Source: an uncultured Collinsella sp.
GTDB lineage: Bacteria > Actinomycetota > Coriobacteriia > Coriobacteriales > Coriobacteriaceae
Direction: 5' to 3'
NCBI GenBank assembly: GCA_902478945.1
Contig: CABSMX010000014.1
Span: 1-29,911 of the forward strand
Length of the DNA stretch: 29,911 bases
In this document: one piece after another, positions 14,471 to 21,393 of the stretch
How positions within the stretch are numbered: the first letter of the stretch is position 1
Layout of the letters: the number at the start of each line of letters is the position of its first letter
Notes under the pieces: generated by a model
Database searches by the model: none
What the model saw: the letters and a program-made list of their open reading frames with translations, nothing else
Told to the model about the DNA's origin: nothing
Made by a program: the position numbers and the translations under genes

Positions 14471-14506
14471 GCACATCACCCACGGCAAGCACATCACTCA
14501 CGACAA
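14471..14506 (+). repeat. Two adjacent 18-bp direct repeats in the operon leader
   Basis: GCACATCACCCACGGCAA (14471-14488) is followed directly by a copy with two changes (14489-14506), then weaker CAACACATCAACA-like decay. The run is C/A-rich and unstructured. It lies 47 bases upstream of the first gene's start codon. Confidence 0.6.
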
Positions 14507-14552
14507 CCAACACATCAACAAACAGCACGAACATCAACCGATTGGAGAAGCT

Positions 14553-15443
14553 ATGACAAACCACCACGCTGAAGACAGCGATAAGAAAAGCATTCTGGAT
14601 GCCCGAATTGAGCGAGCATATGCAAACGAATATGATGCCGCCTTTGCCGCCGCGACCATCAAGAACCACGCGTCGCTACCGCTCGCGACGATCTTGGCCG
14701 ACCATCCTCAACTGCTGAAGCGCTGCACAAAGATCATGGGCGACCCCGACATTCGCAAGCTGACAGACCCCTATGCCCCAAAACGCGACAACGATTCGCA
14801 CGTTCTTACCGTAGGCTGCCTAGCCCATATGCTTACGGCGCTCGACACGAAACTCAAACTCGAATGGGAACCCGACGAGCGTCATGAACTCGAAAGCAAG
14901 CGGAACACCCTGCGCACCGCAATGTTCCTTCCGTTGGACGGCCTCAAGCGCTGCAACGTCGAGCTCAATACACAGGCGCGGCAAAAGCCCGGGATCACGG
15001 GGCAGAAAACTCCAAGACCCCATGCGGCCATCGTCGACCGCAACCGATATAACCGCATGACCGCGCACTTTTCTGCCGAGGGAGCAGCCATAAGGACGCT
15101 GATCGACCTGCTGTGCCTCCTGAGCATCAACGAGCTATTTGAGGGCTATCTCGCCCTTGTTCCCGCGACGGCACCCAAGTCGGTAGCAAAGATCATCGAG
15201 ACCTGCAGACGCCAGTTTGAGCGCCATCGCAATGGCAGCGAGATGAACGCCAGCATCGCGCAGTACTACGCGGCTCATTACAAAAATGACGGATGTGCCC
15301 CTGTCGAGCATCAGCTGCGGCTCGCCTACACCACGCCCGCCGCAACGCTCCATCGCTTTGGAGCCCTTGGCGCTTGCGAGCCGCACGAACAGGCAGCCTG
15401 CCCCACAACCGAGCTCGATCTCAGGCTCGGACGAACCCTGTAG
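14553..15443 (+). CDS. Unrecognised 296-residue protein, first gene of the ClpP/VirD4 operon
   Basis: I do not recognise this family. The protein is hydrophilic and predicted mostly helical, without a signal peptide or membrane span. A charged helical N-terminus (KKSILDARIERAYANEYDAA) is followed by the segment ILADHPQLLKRCTKIMGDPDIRKL. A moderately hydrophobic stretch, IRTLIDLLCLLSINELFEGYLALV, lies in the second half, and Cys/His residues are scattered near the C-terminus. GGAG stands 5 bases before the ATG at 14553. The frame is open upstream to 14397, but that extension is a His-rich translation of the tandem repeats and lacks a ribosome site. The ClpP-like gene begins 63 bases after its stop, on the same strand and with a good ribosome site, so an operon is likely. 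It could be a substrate, adaptor or DNA-associated partner of the other two proteins. Confidence 0.75.
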   Translation: MTNHHAEDSDKKSILDARIERAYANEYDAAFAAATIKNHASLPLATILADHPQLLKRCTKIMGDPDIRKLTDPYAPKRDNDSHVLTVGCLAHMLTALDTKLKLEWEPDERHELESKRNTLRTAMFLPLDGLKRCNVELNTQARQKPGITGQKTPRPHAAIVDRNRYNRMTAHFSAEGAAIRTLIDLLCLLSINELFEGYLALVPATAPKSVAKIIETCRRQFERHRNGSEMNASIAQYYAAHYKNDGCAPVEHQLRLAYTTPAATLHRFGALGACEPHEQAACPTTELDLRLGRTL

Positions 15444-15506
15444 CCCGCCAGCCCCTCCGCGGGCAACAATCCTATTCCACAACACAACCAACAGAAAGGA
15501 GTCCTC

Positions 15507-16124
15507 ATGGACACCAATCATTCCCCCATCATCAGCCCCCTCACCATGCGTGAATCCGCCCGAGGTATCACGCTCACCAGCATTTACGATGAGATGCTCG
15601 CCCGTCGCGAGCTCTCCGTCATGGGAAACATCGAAACCCCGATGGCCCACGACCTATGCCAGCAGATCCGCCTGCTCGATGCCACCGACCCCAGCCGCCC
15701 CATCACCATATTTGTCGCCAGCGCCGGCGGAAGCGTGCGATCGGGTCTCGCGATCTATGACGCCATGCGCCTCGCATCGTGCCCCATCCGCACCGTCTGC
15801 CTGGAATTCGCCGCGTCCATGGGCGCCGTGATCTTTATGGGCGGCGACGATCGCCGTATGGCGCCCCATGCAGAGCTCATGATTCACGACCCGCTGATCC
15901 CCCAGGGGGCAGGCGGCTCGGCACTTGCGCTGCAGGAAACCAGCCGGCGTCTCATGCAGACCCGCAAGACCCTCACGCAAATCCTCTCGGACCGCAGCGG
16001 CCTCACGCCCAAGCGCATCCAGTCCCTCACTGCAAAAGACACCTACCTTTCGGCCAAGCGCGCCGTCGAGCTCGGCTTTGCCCACGAAATCCTCTCGACC
16101 ACCAAGGAGGTCGCCCATGTCTAA
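15507..16124 (+). CDS. ClpP-type serine protease (accessory paralogue)
   Basis: This 205-residue ClpP-fold protease has an apparently complete triad: Ser104 in EFAASMGAVIF, His127 in ELMIHDPL, and Asp178 in KDTYLSAKRAVELG. RELSVMGNIETPMAHDL aligns with the ClpP start (RIIFLTGQVEDxMAN), and FVASAGGSVRSGLAIYDAMR with the INSPGG oxyanion region. Here SPGG is SAGG, so it differs from housekeeping ClpP. AAAGGAG stands 5 bases before the ATG. The gene overlaps the VirD4-like gene by 8 bases, so the two are translationally coupled. No Clp ATPase is nearby, so it would need ClpC/ClpX or the neighbouring ATPase as an unfoldase, or act as a peptidase alone. ClpP-like proteases also occur in phage and conjugative elements, and the location suggests accessory DNA. 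Confidence 0.85.
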   Translation: MDTNHSPIISPLTMRESARGITLTSIYDEMLARRELSVMGNIETPMAHDLCQQIRLLDATDPSRPITIFVASAGGSVRSGLAIYDAMRLASCPIRTVCLEFAASMGAVIFMGGDDRRMAPHAELMIHDPLIPQGAGGSALALQETSRRLMQTRKTLTQILSDRSGLTPKRIQSLTAKDTYLSAKRAVELGFAHEILSTTKEVAHV

Positions 16125-17421
16125 CCTCGCCAGCCGCCTCGCCGCATCTGAGTCCGCATCGTCCACCATCCTCGCCAAGGATCGAACGCTTTCCTGCGAC
16201 ACCCGCCAAACGGGACTCAACAACAACGCACTTGTAATCGGCCCCTCGGGAGCCGGCAAGACCCGAAACGTCCTCAAGCCCAACCTGCTGCAAATGAACG
16301 CAAGCTACATCGTGCTCGACACCAAAGGCACGCTCTGTCGCGAAGTGGGACCCGTGCTGGCAGCCCACGGTTACCGCGTGCAATGCCTCAACTTCGCCGA
16401 CCTCAACACCGTCCCGGCCCTTGCGCCCGGCATCGAGCGCTGCGGCTACAACCCCCTGAGGCACATTCGCCGCAAGGCGGACGGCAGGCCCAACCAGCAG
16501 GACATCCTCTCGGTGGCAAAGGCCATCTGCCCCATCGAGGACAACAACCAGCCTTTTTGGGATCATGCGGCGGCAAACCTGCTGTCGTGTCTTATCGCCT
16601 ACGTCACCGAACAGCTACCCGCCGACGAGCAGACGATCAGCTCGGTCATCAAGCTGATCGAGCACCTGCAGGACGGTGCCACGGCCCGATTGTTTGACGA
16701 TCTGATCACGACCGACCCCCAAAGCTATGCCCTCTCGCTATGGCGGCGCTACGCCATTACGCAAAATGCCGAGCGCATGCACGCGAGCATCGTCGGCATC
16801 CTTGCCGAAAAGGTCATGTGTCTGGGATTCGACGGTGCGGCACAGCTCTATCGTGAGTGCCATCAGGTGGACTTCGCTTCCATGGGACACACCCCCTGCG
16901 CCCTGTTTGTAACCGTAAGCGATATTGACCGCAATCTCGATCCGCTGACCGGCCTCTTTATTACGCAGGCGTTTATGGGCCTCATTCGCGAAGCCGATAG
17001 GCAGCCCGACGGCAGCCTGCCCGTGCCCGTGCGCTTTATGCTCGATGACTTCGCAAATCTGCAGATCCCCCAGATCGACAACGTGCTCTCGATTATCCGA
17101 AGCCGCAACATCTGGGCAACGCTGCTATTGCAGTCGACCAACCAGCTCGATGCGCTCTACGGCGAGGCGCGAGCTCGCTCCATCATGGGCAACTGCGACA
17201 CGCATCTGGTGCTGGCGTTCCAGGATCCCGAGAGCGCCCGGGTGTTTTCCGACCGCGCCGACGCACTGCCCAGCACGCTCATGGCGACGCCGATCGATCG
17301 CTCGTGGCTCTTTGTACGCGGTCGCACTCCCGAACAGGTCGAGCGCTTTAGGCTCGAAGACCATCCGCTCTACGGGGAGCTGCCCGAGGCGCAGCGAGAC
17401 CATGCGGAGGCCGAGATCTAG
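16117..17421 (+). CDS. VirD4/TraG-like ATPase without membrane anchor
   Basis: This 434-residue P-loop ATPase is of the VirD4/TraG coupling-protein family, which normally pumps DNA or proteins into a type IV channel. Walker A is GPSGAGKTR (42-50), followed by the family stretch NASYIVLDTKGTLCREVG (61-78). Walker B is RFMLDDFANL (306-315), and LLLQSTNQL (337-345) matches the usual sensor-like motif. The family normally has about 600 residues with two N-terminal membrane helices. Here the ATPase fold starts almost at once and no membrane span is visible. AAGGAGG stands 6 bases before the ATG at 16117; the open frame upstream overlaps clpP and is not used. No relaxase, VirB4 or pilus genes follow. 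It could be a relic of a conjugative element or a soluble ATPase serving the ClpP partner. Confidence 0.82.
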   Translation: MSNLASRLAASESASSTILAKDRTLSCDTRQTGLNNNALVIGPSGAGKTRNVLKPNLLQMNASYIVLDTKGTLCREVGPVLAAHGYRVQCLNFADLNTVPALAPGIERCGYNPLRHIRRKADGRPNQQDILSVAKAICPIEDNNQPFWDHAAANLLSCLIAYVTEQLPADEQTISSVIKLIEHLQDGATARLFDDLITTDPQSYALSLWRRYAITQNAERMHASIVGILAEKVMCLGFDGAAQLYRECHQVDFASMGHTPCALFVTVSDIDRNLDPLTGLFITQAFMGLIREADRQPDGSLPVPVRFMLDDFANLQIPQIDNVLSIIRSRNIWATLLLQSTNQLDALYGEARARSIMGNCDTHLVLAFQDPESARVFSDRADALPSTLMATPIDRSWLFVRGRTPEQVERFRLEDHPLYGELPEAQRDHAEAEI

Positions 17422-17490
17422 GCGCAGGGTTCTCGCAGCGCGCGGCGCCCCGGCGATGTTCCGCAAGGGCCGTGCGCCCCGGGACCACGG

Positions 17491-17530
17491 CAAAGCAAAG
17501 GGGCCCGCATCCGATAGGATACGGGCCCCT
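17491..17530 (-). terminator. Rho-independent terminator of pgi
   Basis: On the minus strand AGGGGCCCGTATCC (17530-17517) pairs with GGATGCGGGCCCCT (17512-17499) over 14 bp with one G-U, around a 4-base loop. TTTGCTTTG follows. It lies 32 bases after the pgi stop. On the plus strand the same hairpin lacks a T-run, so it is a weaker terminator for the VirD4-like gene. Confidence 0.88.
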
Positions 17531-17562
17531 GACTATAAGGCGCGATGCGTTAACAGCAGCGA

Positions 17563-19257
17563 CTACTTGCGGTGAGCGCGGTAGAACTCGATGAGCGCCT
17601 GGGTCGAAGCGTCCTGCTCGGCCTTGGCGGCGTCGTCGTGGAAGGCCGGGGTGATCTGCTTGGCAAGCTGCTTGCCCAGCTCGACGCCCCACTGGTCGTA
17701 GGAGTCAATGCCCCAGACCGTGCCCTCGACAAACGTGATGTGCTCGTACAGGGCGATGAGCTCGCCGAGTGCGAACGGGGTCAGCGTGTCGCCGAAGATC
17801 GAGGTCGTCGGACGGTTGCCCTCAAAGCAGCGGGCCGGGACGATCTGCTCGGGCGTACCCTCGGCACGAACCTCGTCGGCCGTCTTACCAAAGGCGAGCG
17901 CCTTGGTCTGGGCCAGGAAGTTGCCCAGGAACAGCTCATGCACGTCCTGACCGCTATCGGTCGCAGGGTTGGCAGTGTTAGCGAAGGCGATGAAGTCGGC
18001 CGGAACCACCACAGTGCCCTGGTGCAGCAGCTGGTAGAAGGCATGCTGGCCGTTGGTGCCGGGCTCGCCCCAGAAGATCTCGCCGGTATCGGAGGTCACA
18101 GCGCTGCCGTCCCAGCGGACGTGCTTGCCGTTGGACTCCATGGTGAGCTGCTGCAGGTAGGCCGGGAAGCGGTGCAGATACTGGCAGTACGGAAGCACGG
18201 CGTGGCTCTTGGAGCCGAAGAAGTTGACGTACCAGACGTTGAGCAGGCCCATCAGCGCGACGGCGTTGCTCTCGAGCGGCGTGTTGCAGAAGTACTCGTC
18301 GATGGCATGGAAGCCCTCGAGGAACTGCTGGAAGCGCTCGGGGCCGAGGACGACGATCAGCGACAGGCCCACGGCGGAGTCGACAGAATAGCGGCCGCCA
18401 ACCCAGTTCCAGAAGCCGAAGGCGTTGGCGGGGTCGATACCGAAGGCCTCAACCTTCTCGAGTGCGGTGGAAACGGCGACGAAGTGCTTTGCCACAGCCT
18501 CGGCGTTCTGCTCCTCGGAGCCGTCGATGGCACCCTGAGCCTTGAGCTGCTCGAGCATCCAGGTCTTGACCTCGCGAGCGTTGGTGAGGGTCTCGAGCGT
18601 GGTGAAGGTCTTGGAGACGATAATCACGAGCGTGGTCTCGGGATCGAGGCCCTTGAGCTTCTCTGCCTGATCGTTGGGGTCGATGTTGGAGATATAGCGG
18701 CAGTCGATACCGGCGTCGGCGTAGGGACGCAGAGCCTCGTAGGCCATGACCGGGCCCAGATCGGAGCCACCGATGCCGATGGACACCAGGTGCTCGATCC
18801 TCTTGCCGGTTACGCCCTTCCACTCACCGGAGCGAACGCGCTCGGCGAAGGCATACATGCGGTCGAGGACCTCGTGCACGTCGGCGACGACATCCTGGCC
18901 GTCAACGATGAGCTGGCCCTTCTCGCTTGCCGGACGGCGAAGCGCGGTGTGCAGAACAGCGCGGTCCTCGGTGGTGTTGATGTGCTCGCCGGAGAACATG
19001 GCGTCGCGGCGCTCCTCGAGCTTCACCTCGCGGGCAAGATCGCACAGCAGCTTGACGGTCTCATCGGTCACCAGGTTCTTGGACAGGTCAAAGTGCAGGT
19101 CACCAGCGTCAAAGCTCAGCTTGTTCACACGCTCGGGATCGGCAGCGAACCATGCCTTGAGGTCGATGCCCTCGGCCTCGAGCTTCTCCTGATGGGCCTC
19201 GAGCGCCTTCCAAGCGGCGGTCGACGTAGCGTCGATAGGTGCGGCAACAGTTGCCAT
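17563..19257 (-). CDS. pgi: Glucose-6-phosphate isomerase
   Basis: This 564-residue cytosolic enzyme interconverts glucose 6-phosphate and fructose 6-phosphate in glycolysis and gluconeogenesis. Family hallmarks are SIGIGGSDLGPVMAYEAL, the phosphate-binding stretch VIIVSKTFTTLET, GGRYSVDSAVGLS (PGI signature), FFGSKSHAVLPYCQYLHRFP and, near the C-terminus, DSYDQWGVELGKQLA. The length suits the large bacterial/eukaryotic PGI type, not the small archaeal cupin form. The ATG at 19257 follows GAGGAGG by 5 bases. An in-frame ATG at 19284 lies in a leader hairpin and is less likely. It has its own terminator. Products of the deglycation cluster upstream (glucose 6-phosphate) would enter here, though the genes are not co-transcribed. 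Confidence 0.97.
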   Translation of the reverse strand: MATVAAPIDATSTAAWKALEAHQEKLEAEGIDLKAWFAADPERVNKLSFDAGDLHFDLSKNLVTDETVKLLCDLAREVKLEERRDAMFSGEHINTTEDRAVLHTALRRPASEKGQLIVDGQDVVADVHEVLDRMYAFAERVRSGEWKGVTGKRIEHLVSIGIGGSDLGPVMAYEALRPYADAGIDCRYISNIDPNDQAEKLKGLDPETTLVIIVSKTFTTLETLTNAREVKTWMLEQLKAQGAIDGSEEQNAEAVAKHFVAVSTALEKVEAFGIDPANAFGFWNWVGGRYSVDSAVGLSLIVVLGPERFQQFLEGFHAIDEYFCNTPLESNAVALMGLLNVWYVNFFGSKSHAVLPYCQYLHRFPAYLQQLTMESNGKHVRWDGSAVTSDTGEIFWGEPGTNGQHAFYQLLHQGTVVVPADFIAFANTANPATDSGQDVHELFLGNFLAQTKALAFGKTADEVRAEGTPEQIVPARCFEGNRPTTSIFGDTLTPFALGELIALYEHITFVEGTVWGIDSYDQWGVELGKQLAKQITPAFHDDAAKAEQDASTQALIEFYRAHRK

Positions 19258-19275
19258 AAAGTCCTCCTCAGCATA

Positions 19276-19299
19276 CGGGCGCATACCTCCATGCGCCCG
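19276..19299 (-). promoter_or_regulatory. Leader hairpin before pgi with a Shine-Dalgarno-like loop
   Basis: CGGGCGCAT (19276-19284) and ATGCGCCCG (19291-19299) form a 9-bp stem. On the minus strand the 6-base loop reads GGAGGT, and an in-frame ATG (19284) starts the 3' stem. It lies about 20 bases upstream of the true start. It could modulate translation or mRNA stability. Confidence 0.5.
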
Positions 19300-19397
19300 G
19301 ATAATCAGATGCCCCTATTCTAGCGCAGGTCAAGACCGTAATCAGCGAGCGTTGCCAATCCGCCCCCAAACGGCGACCGACCAAAAAGGGACAGGTT

Positions 19398-19426
19398 TTG
19401 ACGATGTCCGCACAAGCGGGTATTAT
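19398..19426 (+). promoter_or_regulatory. Promoter of the SOS polymerase operon
   Basis: TTGACG (19398-19403) and TATTAT (19421-19426) are separated by exactly 17 bases; both hexamers are strong. The LexA-like box begins at the last base of the -10. Confidence 0.8.
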
Positions 19427-19457
19427 CGAACATGTATTCGATAAGAACATGTGTTTG
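19426..19457 (+). promoter_or_regulatory. Two tandem LexA (SOS) boxes
   Basis: Box 1 is CGAACATGTATTCG within the near-palindrome at 19426-19441. Box 2 is AGAACATGTGTTTG at 19444-19457. Both fit the CGAAC-N4-GTTCG pattern of Gram-positive and actinobacterial LexA sites, box 1 better. They start at the -10 and cover the predicted transcription start, where LexA would block initiation until DNA damage. Confidence 0.8.
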
Positions 19458-19469
19458 ATGGGAGGACGC

Positions 19470-20975
19470 GTGGGGCACGAGCGTCACACCTATGTCTGCA
19501 TCGACCTTAAGACGTTCTACGCTAGCGTCGAGTGCGTTGACCGCGGGCTCAACCCGCTCACCACCAACCTGGTCGTTGCCGACGAATCGCGCGGGCGCAC
19601 GACCATCTGTCTCGCCATCACACAGGCCATGAAGGACCTGGGGATACACAATCGCTGCCGTCTGTTCGAAATTCCCGACGGCATCGACTACATCAAGGCC
19701 ATACCGCGCATGCAGCACTACATGGAGGTGTCGGCGCAAATTTACGGTATCTATCTGGAATACGTGAGTCCGCAAGACGTGCACGTCTACTCCATCGACG
19801 AATGCTTTATCGACGTGACACCCTATCTGGACCTCTACCATACCGACGCTGAAGGCTTCGCCTGCATGTTGCGCGACGAGGTCCTGGCGCGCACCGGCAT
19901 CACGGCAACGGTTGGCATCGGCCCCAACCTATTCCAGGCCAAGGTGGCACTCGACATTACCGCCAAGCACGTACCCAGCCGCATCGGCAAACTCGACGAC
20001 GAGACCTTTCGCAAGGAGATCTGGCCCCATCGCCCCATCACCGACATCTGGGGCATTGGGCCCGGCGTGGCAGCACGACTCGAAAAATACGGCGTCTACG
20101 ATCTGATGGGCGTCGCGGCGCTCGACGAAAACCTGCTCTACGACGAGCTCGGCGTCAATGCCGAGTATCTTATCGACCACGCCTTTGGGCGCGAGCCGAC
20201 AACTATCGCCGATATTCAGGCCTATCGCCCGCAGGCAACCTCAACAACCACGGGGCAAGTGCTATCGAAGGGTTATGCCTATGAGCAAGCCTACACCGTG
20301 TTGCGCGAGATGGTCGACAACGCTGTGCTGGACTTAGTCGATAAGCACGTGGTGTGCAACAGCATCTCGCTCTTTGTAGGCTACGCGAGCGAGCGCGCCG
20401 ACATACGCCGCCTCGACGCCAGCGGCACAGCGCAATATGTAGACGGATGCGGGCATTTGCGTTCGAGCACGTCGAGCATCGAACCCGCCGCAACCGCCGG
20501 CCCCAAGCTCGCACCCCGCGCGCCCAAGCCCGTCCAGCGCGATGACGAACGCCGACGTTTGGTGCGAGAGGCACAGGCGATTGACGGCATCTTTGTGGGC
20601 GAACACGGCGGCAAGCCGCGTGGTGGCTATGCCGCGCTCTTTGCGCACTCCAACGCCTCGCGCAAGCTGCCCGAGCGCACCAATTCGTTTAAGAAGATCA
20701 TGGGCTATTTCGATGAGCTCTGGGCGCAGACTGTCGATCCCAAACGACCGGTCAAGCGCATCAACCTGGGATTTGGCAATCTGGTGCCCGAGGAATTTGC
20801 CACTATCGACCTGTTCAGCGATGTTAAGGCCGATGAGCGCGAGCGCGACCTGGCGCGCGCCGTCCTGGCCGTGAAGGGCAAGTACGGCAAGAACGCGCTC
20901 GTCAAGGGATTAAGCTTCACCGCCGGCGCCACCGCACGCGAACGCAACGATCAGGTAGGAGGACATCGTGCCTAA
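19470..20975 (+). CDS. Y-family (error-prone) DNA polymerase, UmuC/UvrX-like
   Basis: This 501-residue translesion polymerase would be induced by DNA damage. Catalytic acidic residues are Asp12 in CIDLKTFYASVECV and Asp110/Glu111 in YSIDECFIDVT. The little-finger and HhH regions follow (TDIWGIGPGVAARLEKYGVYDLMGVA). The second half is longer than in DinB and carries a variable, Pro/Ala-rich insertion (about 330-370), as in UmuC-type polymerases of Gram-positive bacteria. I chose the GTG at 19470: GGGAGG lies 4 bases before it, and upstream ATGs at 19449 and 19458 fall within or beside the LexA boxes and lack a site. The YolD-like gene overlaps its end by 8 bases. The promoter with two LexA boxes makes this an SOS operon. 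Confidence 0.9.
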   Translation: MGHERHTYVCIDLKTFYASVECVDRGLNPLTTNLVVADESRGRTTICLAITQAMKDLGIHNRCRLFEIPDGIDYIKAIPRMQHYMEVSAQIYGIYLEYVSPQDVHVYSIDECFIDVTPYLDLYHTDAEGFACMLRDEVLARTGITATVGIGPNLFQAKVALDITAKHVPSRIGKLDDETFRKEIWPHRPITDIWGIGPGVAARLEKYGVYDLMGVAALDENLLYDELGVNAEYLIDHAFGREPTTIADIQAYRPQATSTTTGQVLSKGYAYEQAYTVLREMVDNAVLDLVDKHVVCNSISLFVGYASERADIRRLDASGTAQYVDGCGHLRSSTSSIEPAATAGPKLAPRAPKPVQRDDERRRLVREAQAIDGIFVGEHGGKPRGGYAALFAHSNASRKLPERTNSFKKIMGYFDELWAQTVDPKRPVKRINLGFGNLVPEEFATIDLFSDVKADERERDLARAVLAVKGKYGKNALVKGLSFTAGATARERNDQVGGHRA

Positions 20976-21393
20976 GTCCCAACAACAGCCGATGCGGCCA
21001 CCGACGCCTTTTGAACGTCTAGCGGACCCCGAGGGAAGACGTCGATCCGCCGACCCCAAGCTCACCGCCAACGGCGCCGTCCGCGCCGGCCGTGCCGCAC
21101 AGTTTATGCCCTTTGCCGCCCTCACGGGATACTACGAGCTCGTGCGCAAACAAGAGATCACTGTTGAGCCCAAATGCGAACTCACGGAAGAAAAAGCCCT
21201 CGAGCTTTCGAAAAAGCTCGAGGGCCTCAAACGCGGCGACCTGGTGCGCGTCACCTATTACGATATGTACGGCTATCGTAGCCGCACGGGCATTCTCGAC
21301 GAAGTGTTACCCGCATTCAAGCTGCTCAAACTCAGGGATATCGCCATCGACTTCGACGATATCAAAAACATCGAGCTGCGCGGACGCGCCTAG
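20968..21393 (+). CDS. YolD-like protein, partner of the SOS polymerase
   Basis: This 141-residue protein has the YolD-like signature RAAQFMPFAALTGYYELVRKQE (about 41-62), matching the RAxxFAPFDAL-type core, followed by a charged helix (LTEEKALELSKKLEGLKRGD) and a small beta-rich end (VRVTYYDMYGYRSRTG). YolD-like genes commonly sit next to UmuC/UvrX-type polymerases (for example yqjX-yqjW in Bacillus) and are thought to assist them; the mechanism is not settled. The start is GTG 20968, with AGGAGG 5 bases upstream and an 8-base overlap with the polymerase stop. Its N-terminus is basic and Pro-rich, longer than in short Bacillus homologues. Its stop overlaps the stop of the convergent surface-protein gene (shared CTAG). 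Confidence 0.82.
   Translation: MPKSQQQPMRPPTPFERLADPEGRRRSADPKLTANGAVRAGRAAQFMPFAALTGYYELVRKQEITVEPKCELTEEKALELSKKLEGLKRGDLVRVTYYDMYGYRSRTGILDEVLPAFKLLKLRDIAIDFDDIKNIELRGRA

Noticed and set aside
14471..14520. Possible CRISPR or iteron array
   Set aside because: The units are adjacent without spacers, there are only two good copies, and no cas genes are present. Kept only as a short tandem repeat.
14397..14552. N-terminal extension of the first gene in the ClpP/VirD4 operon
   Set aside because: The extension only translates the C/A-rich repeats into a His-rich tract and lacks a ribosome site; the ATG at 14553 has GGAG at 5 bases.
17572..19323. Long open frame (583 codons) on the plus strand opposite pgi
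   Set aside because: It is an antisense shadow caused by GC-rich codon bias. It has low complexity (Gly/Val/Leu/Asp-rich), no family motif, and the minus strand encodes an unmistakable glucose-6-phosphate isomerase.
19398..19469. Upstream start codons of the SOS polymerase (19398, 19449, 19458)
   Set aside because: The first lies in the promoter -35, and the others lie within or beside LexA boxes without a ribosome site. The GTG at 19470 has GGGAGG at 4 bases.
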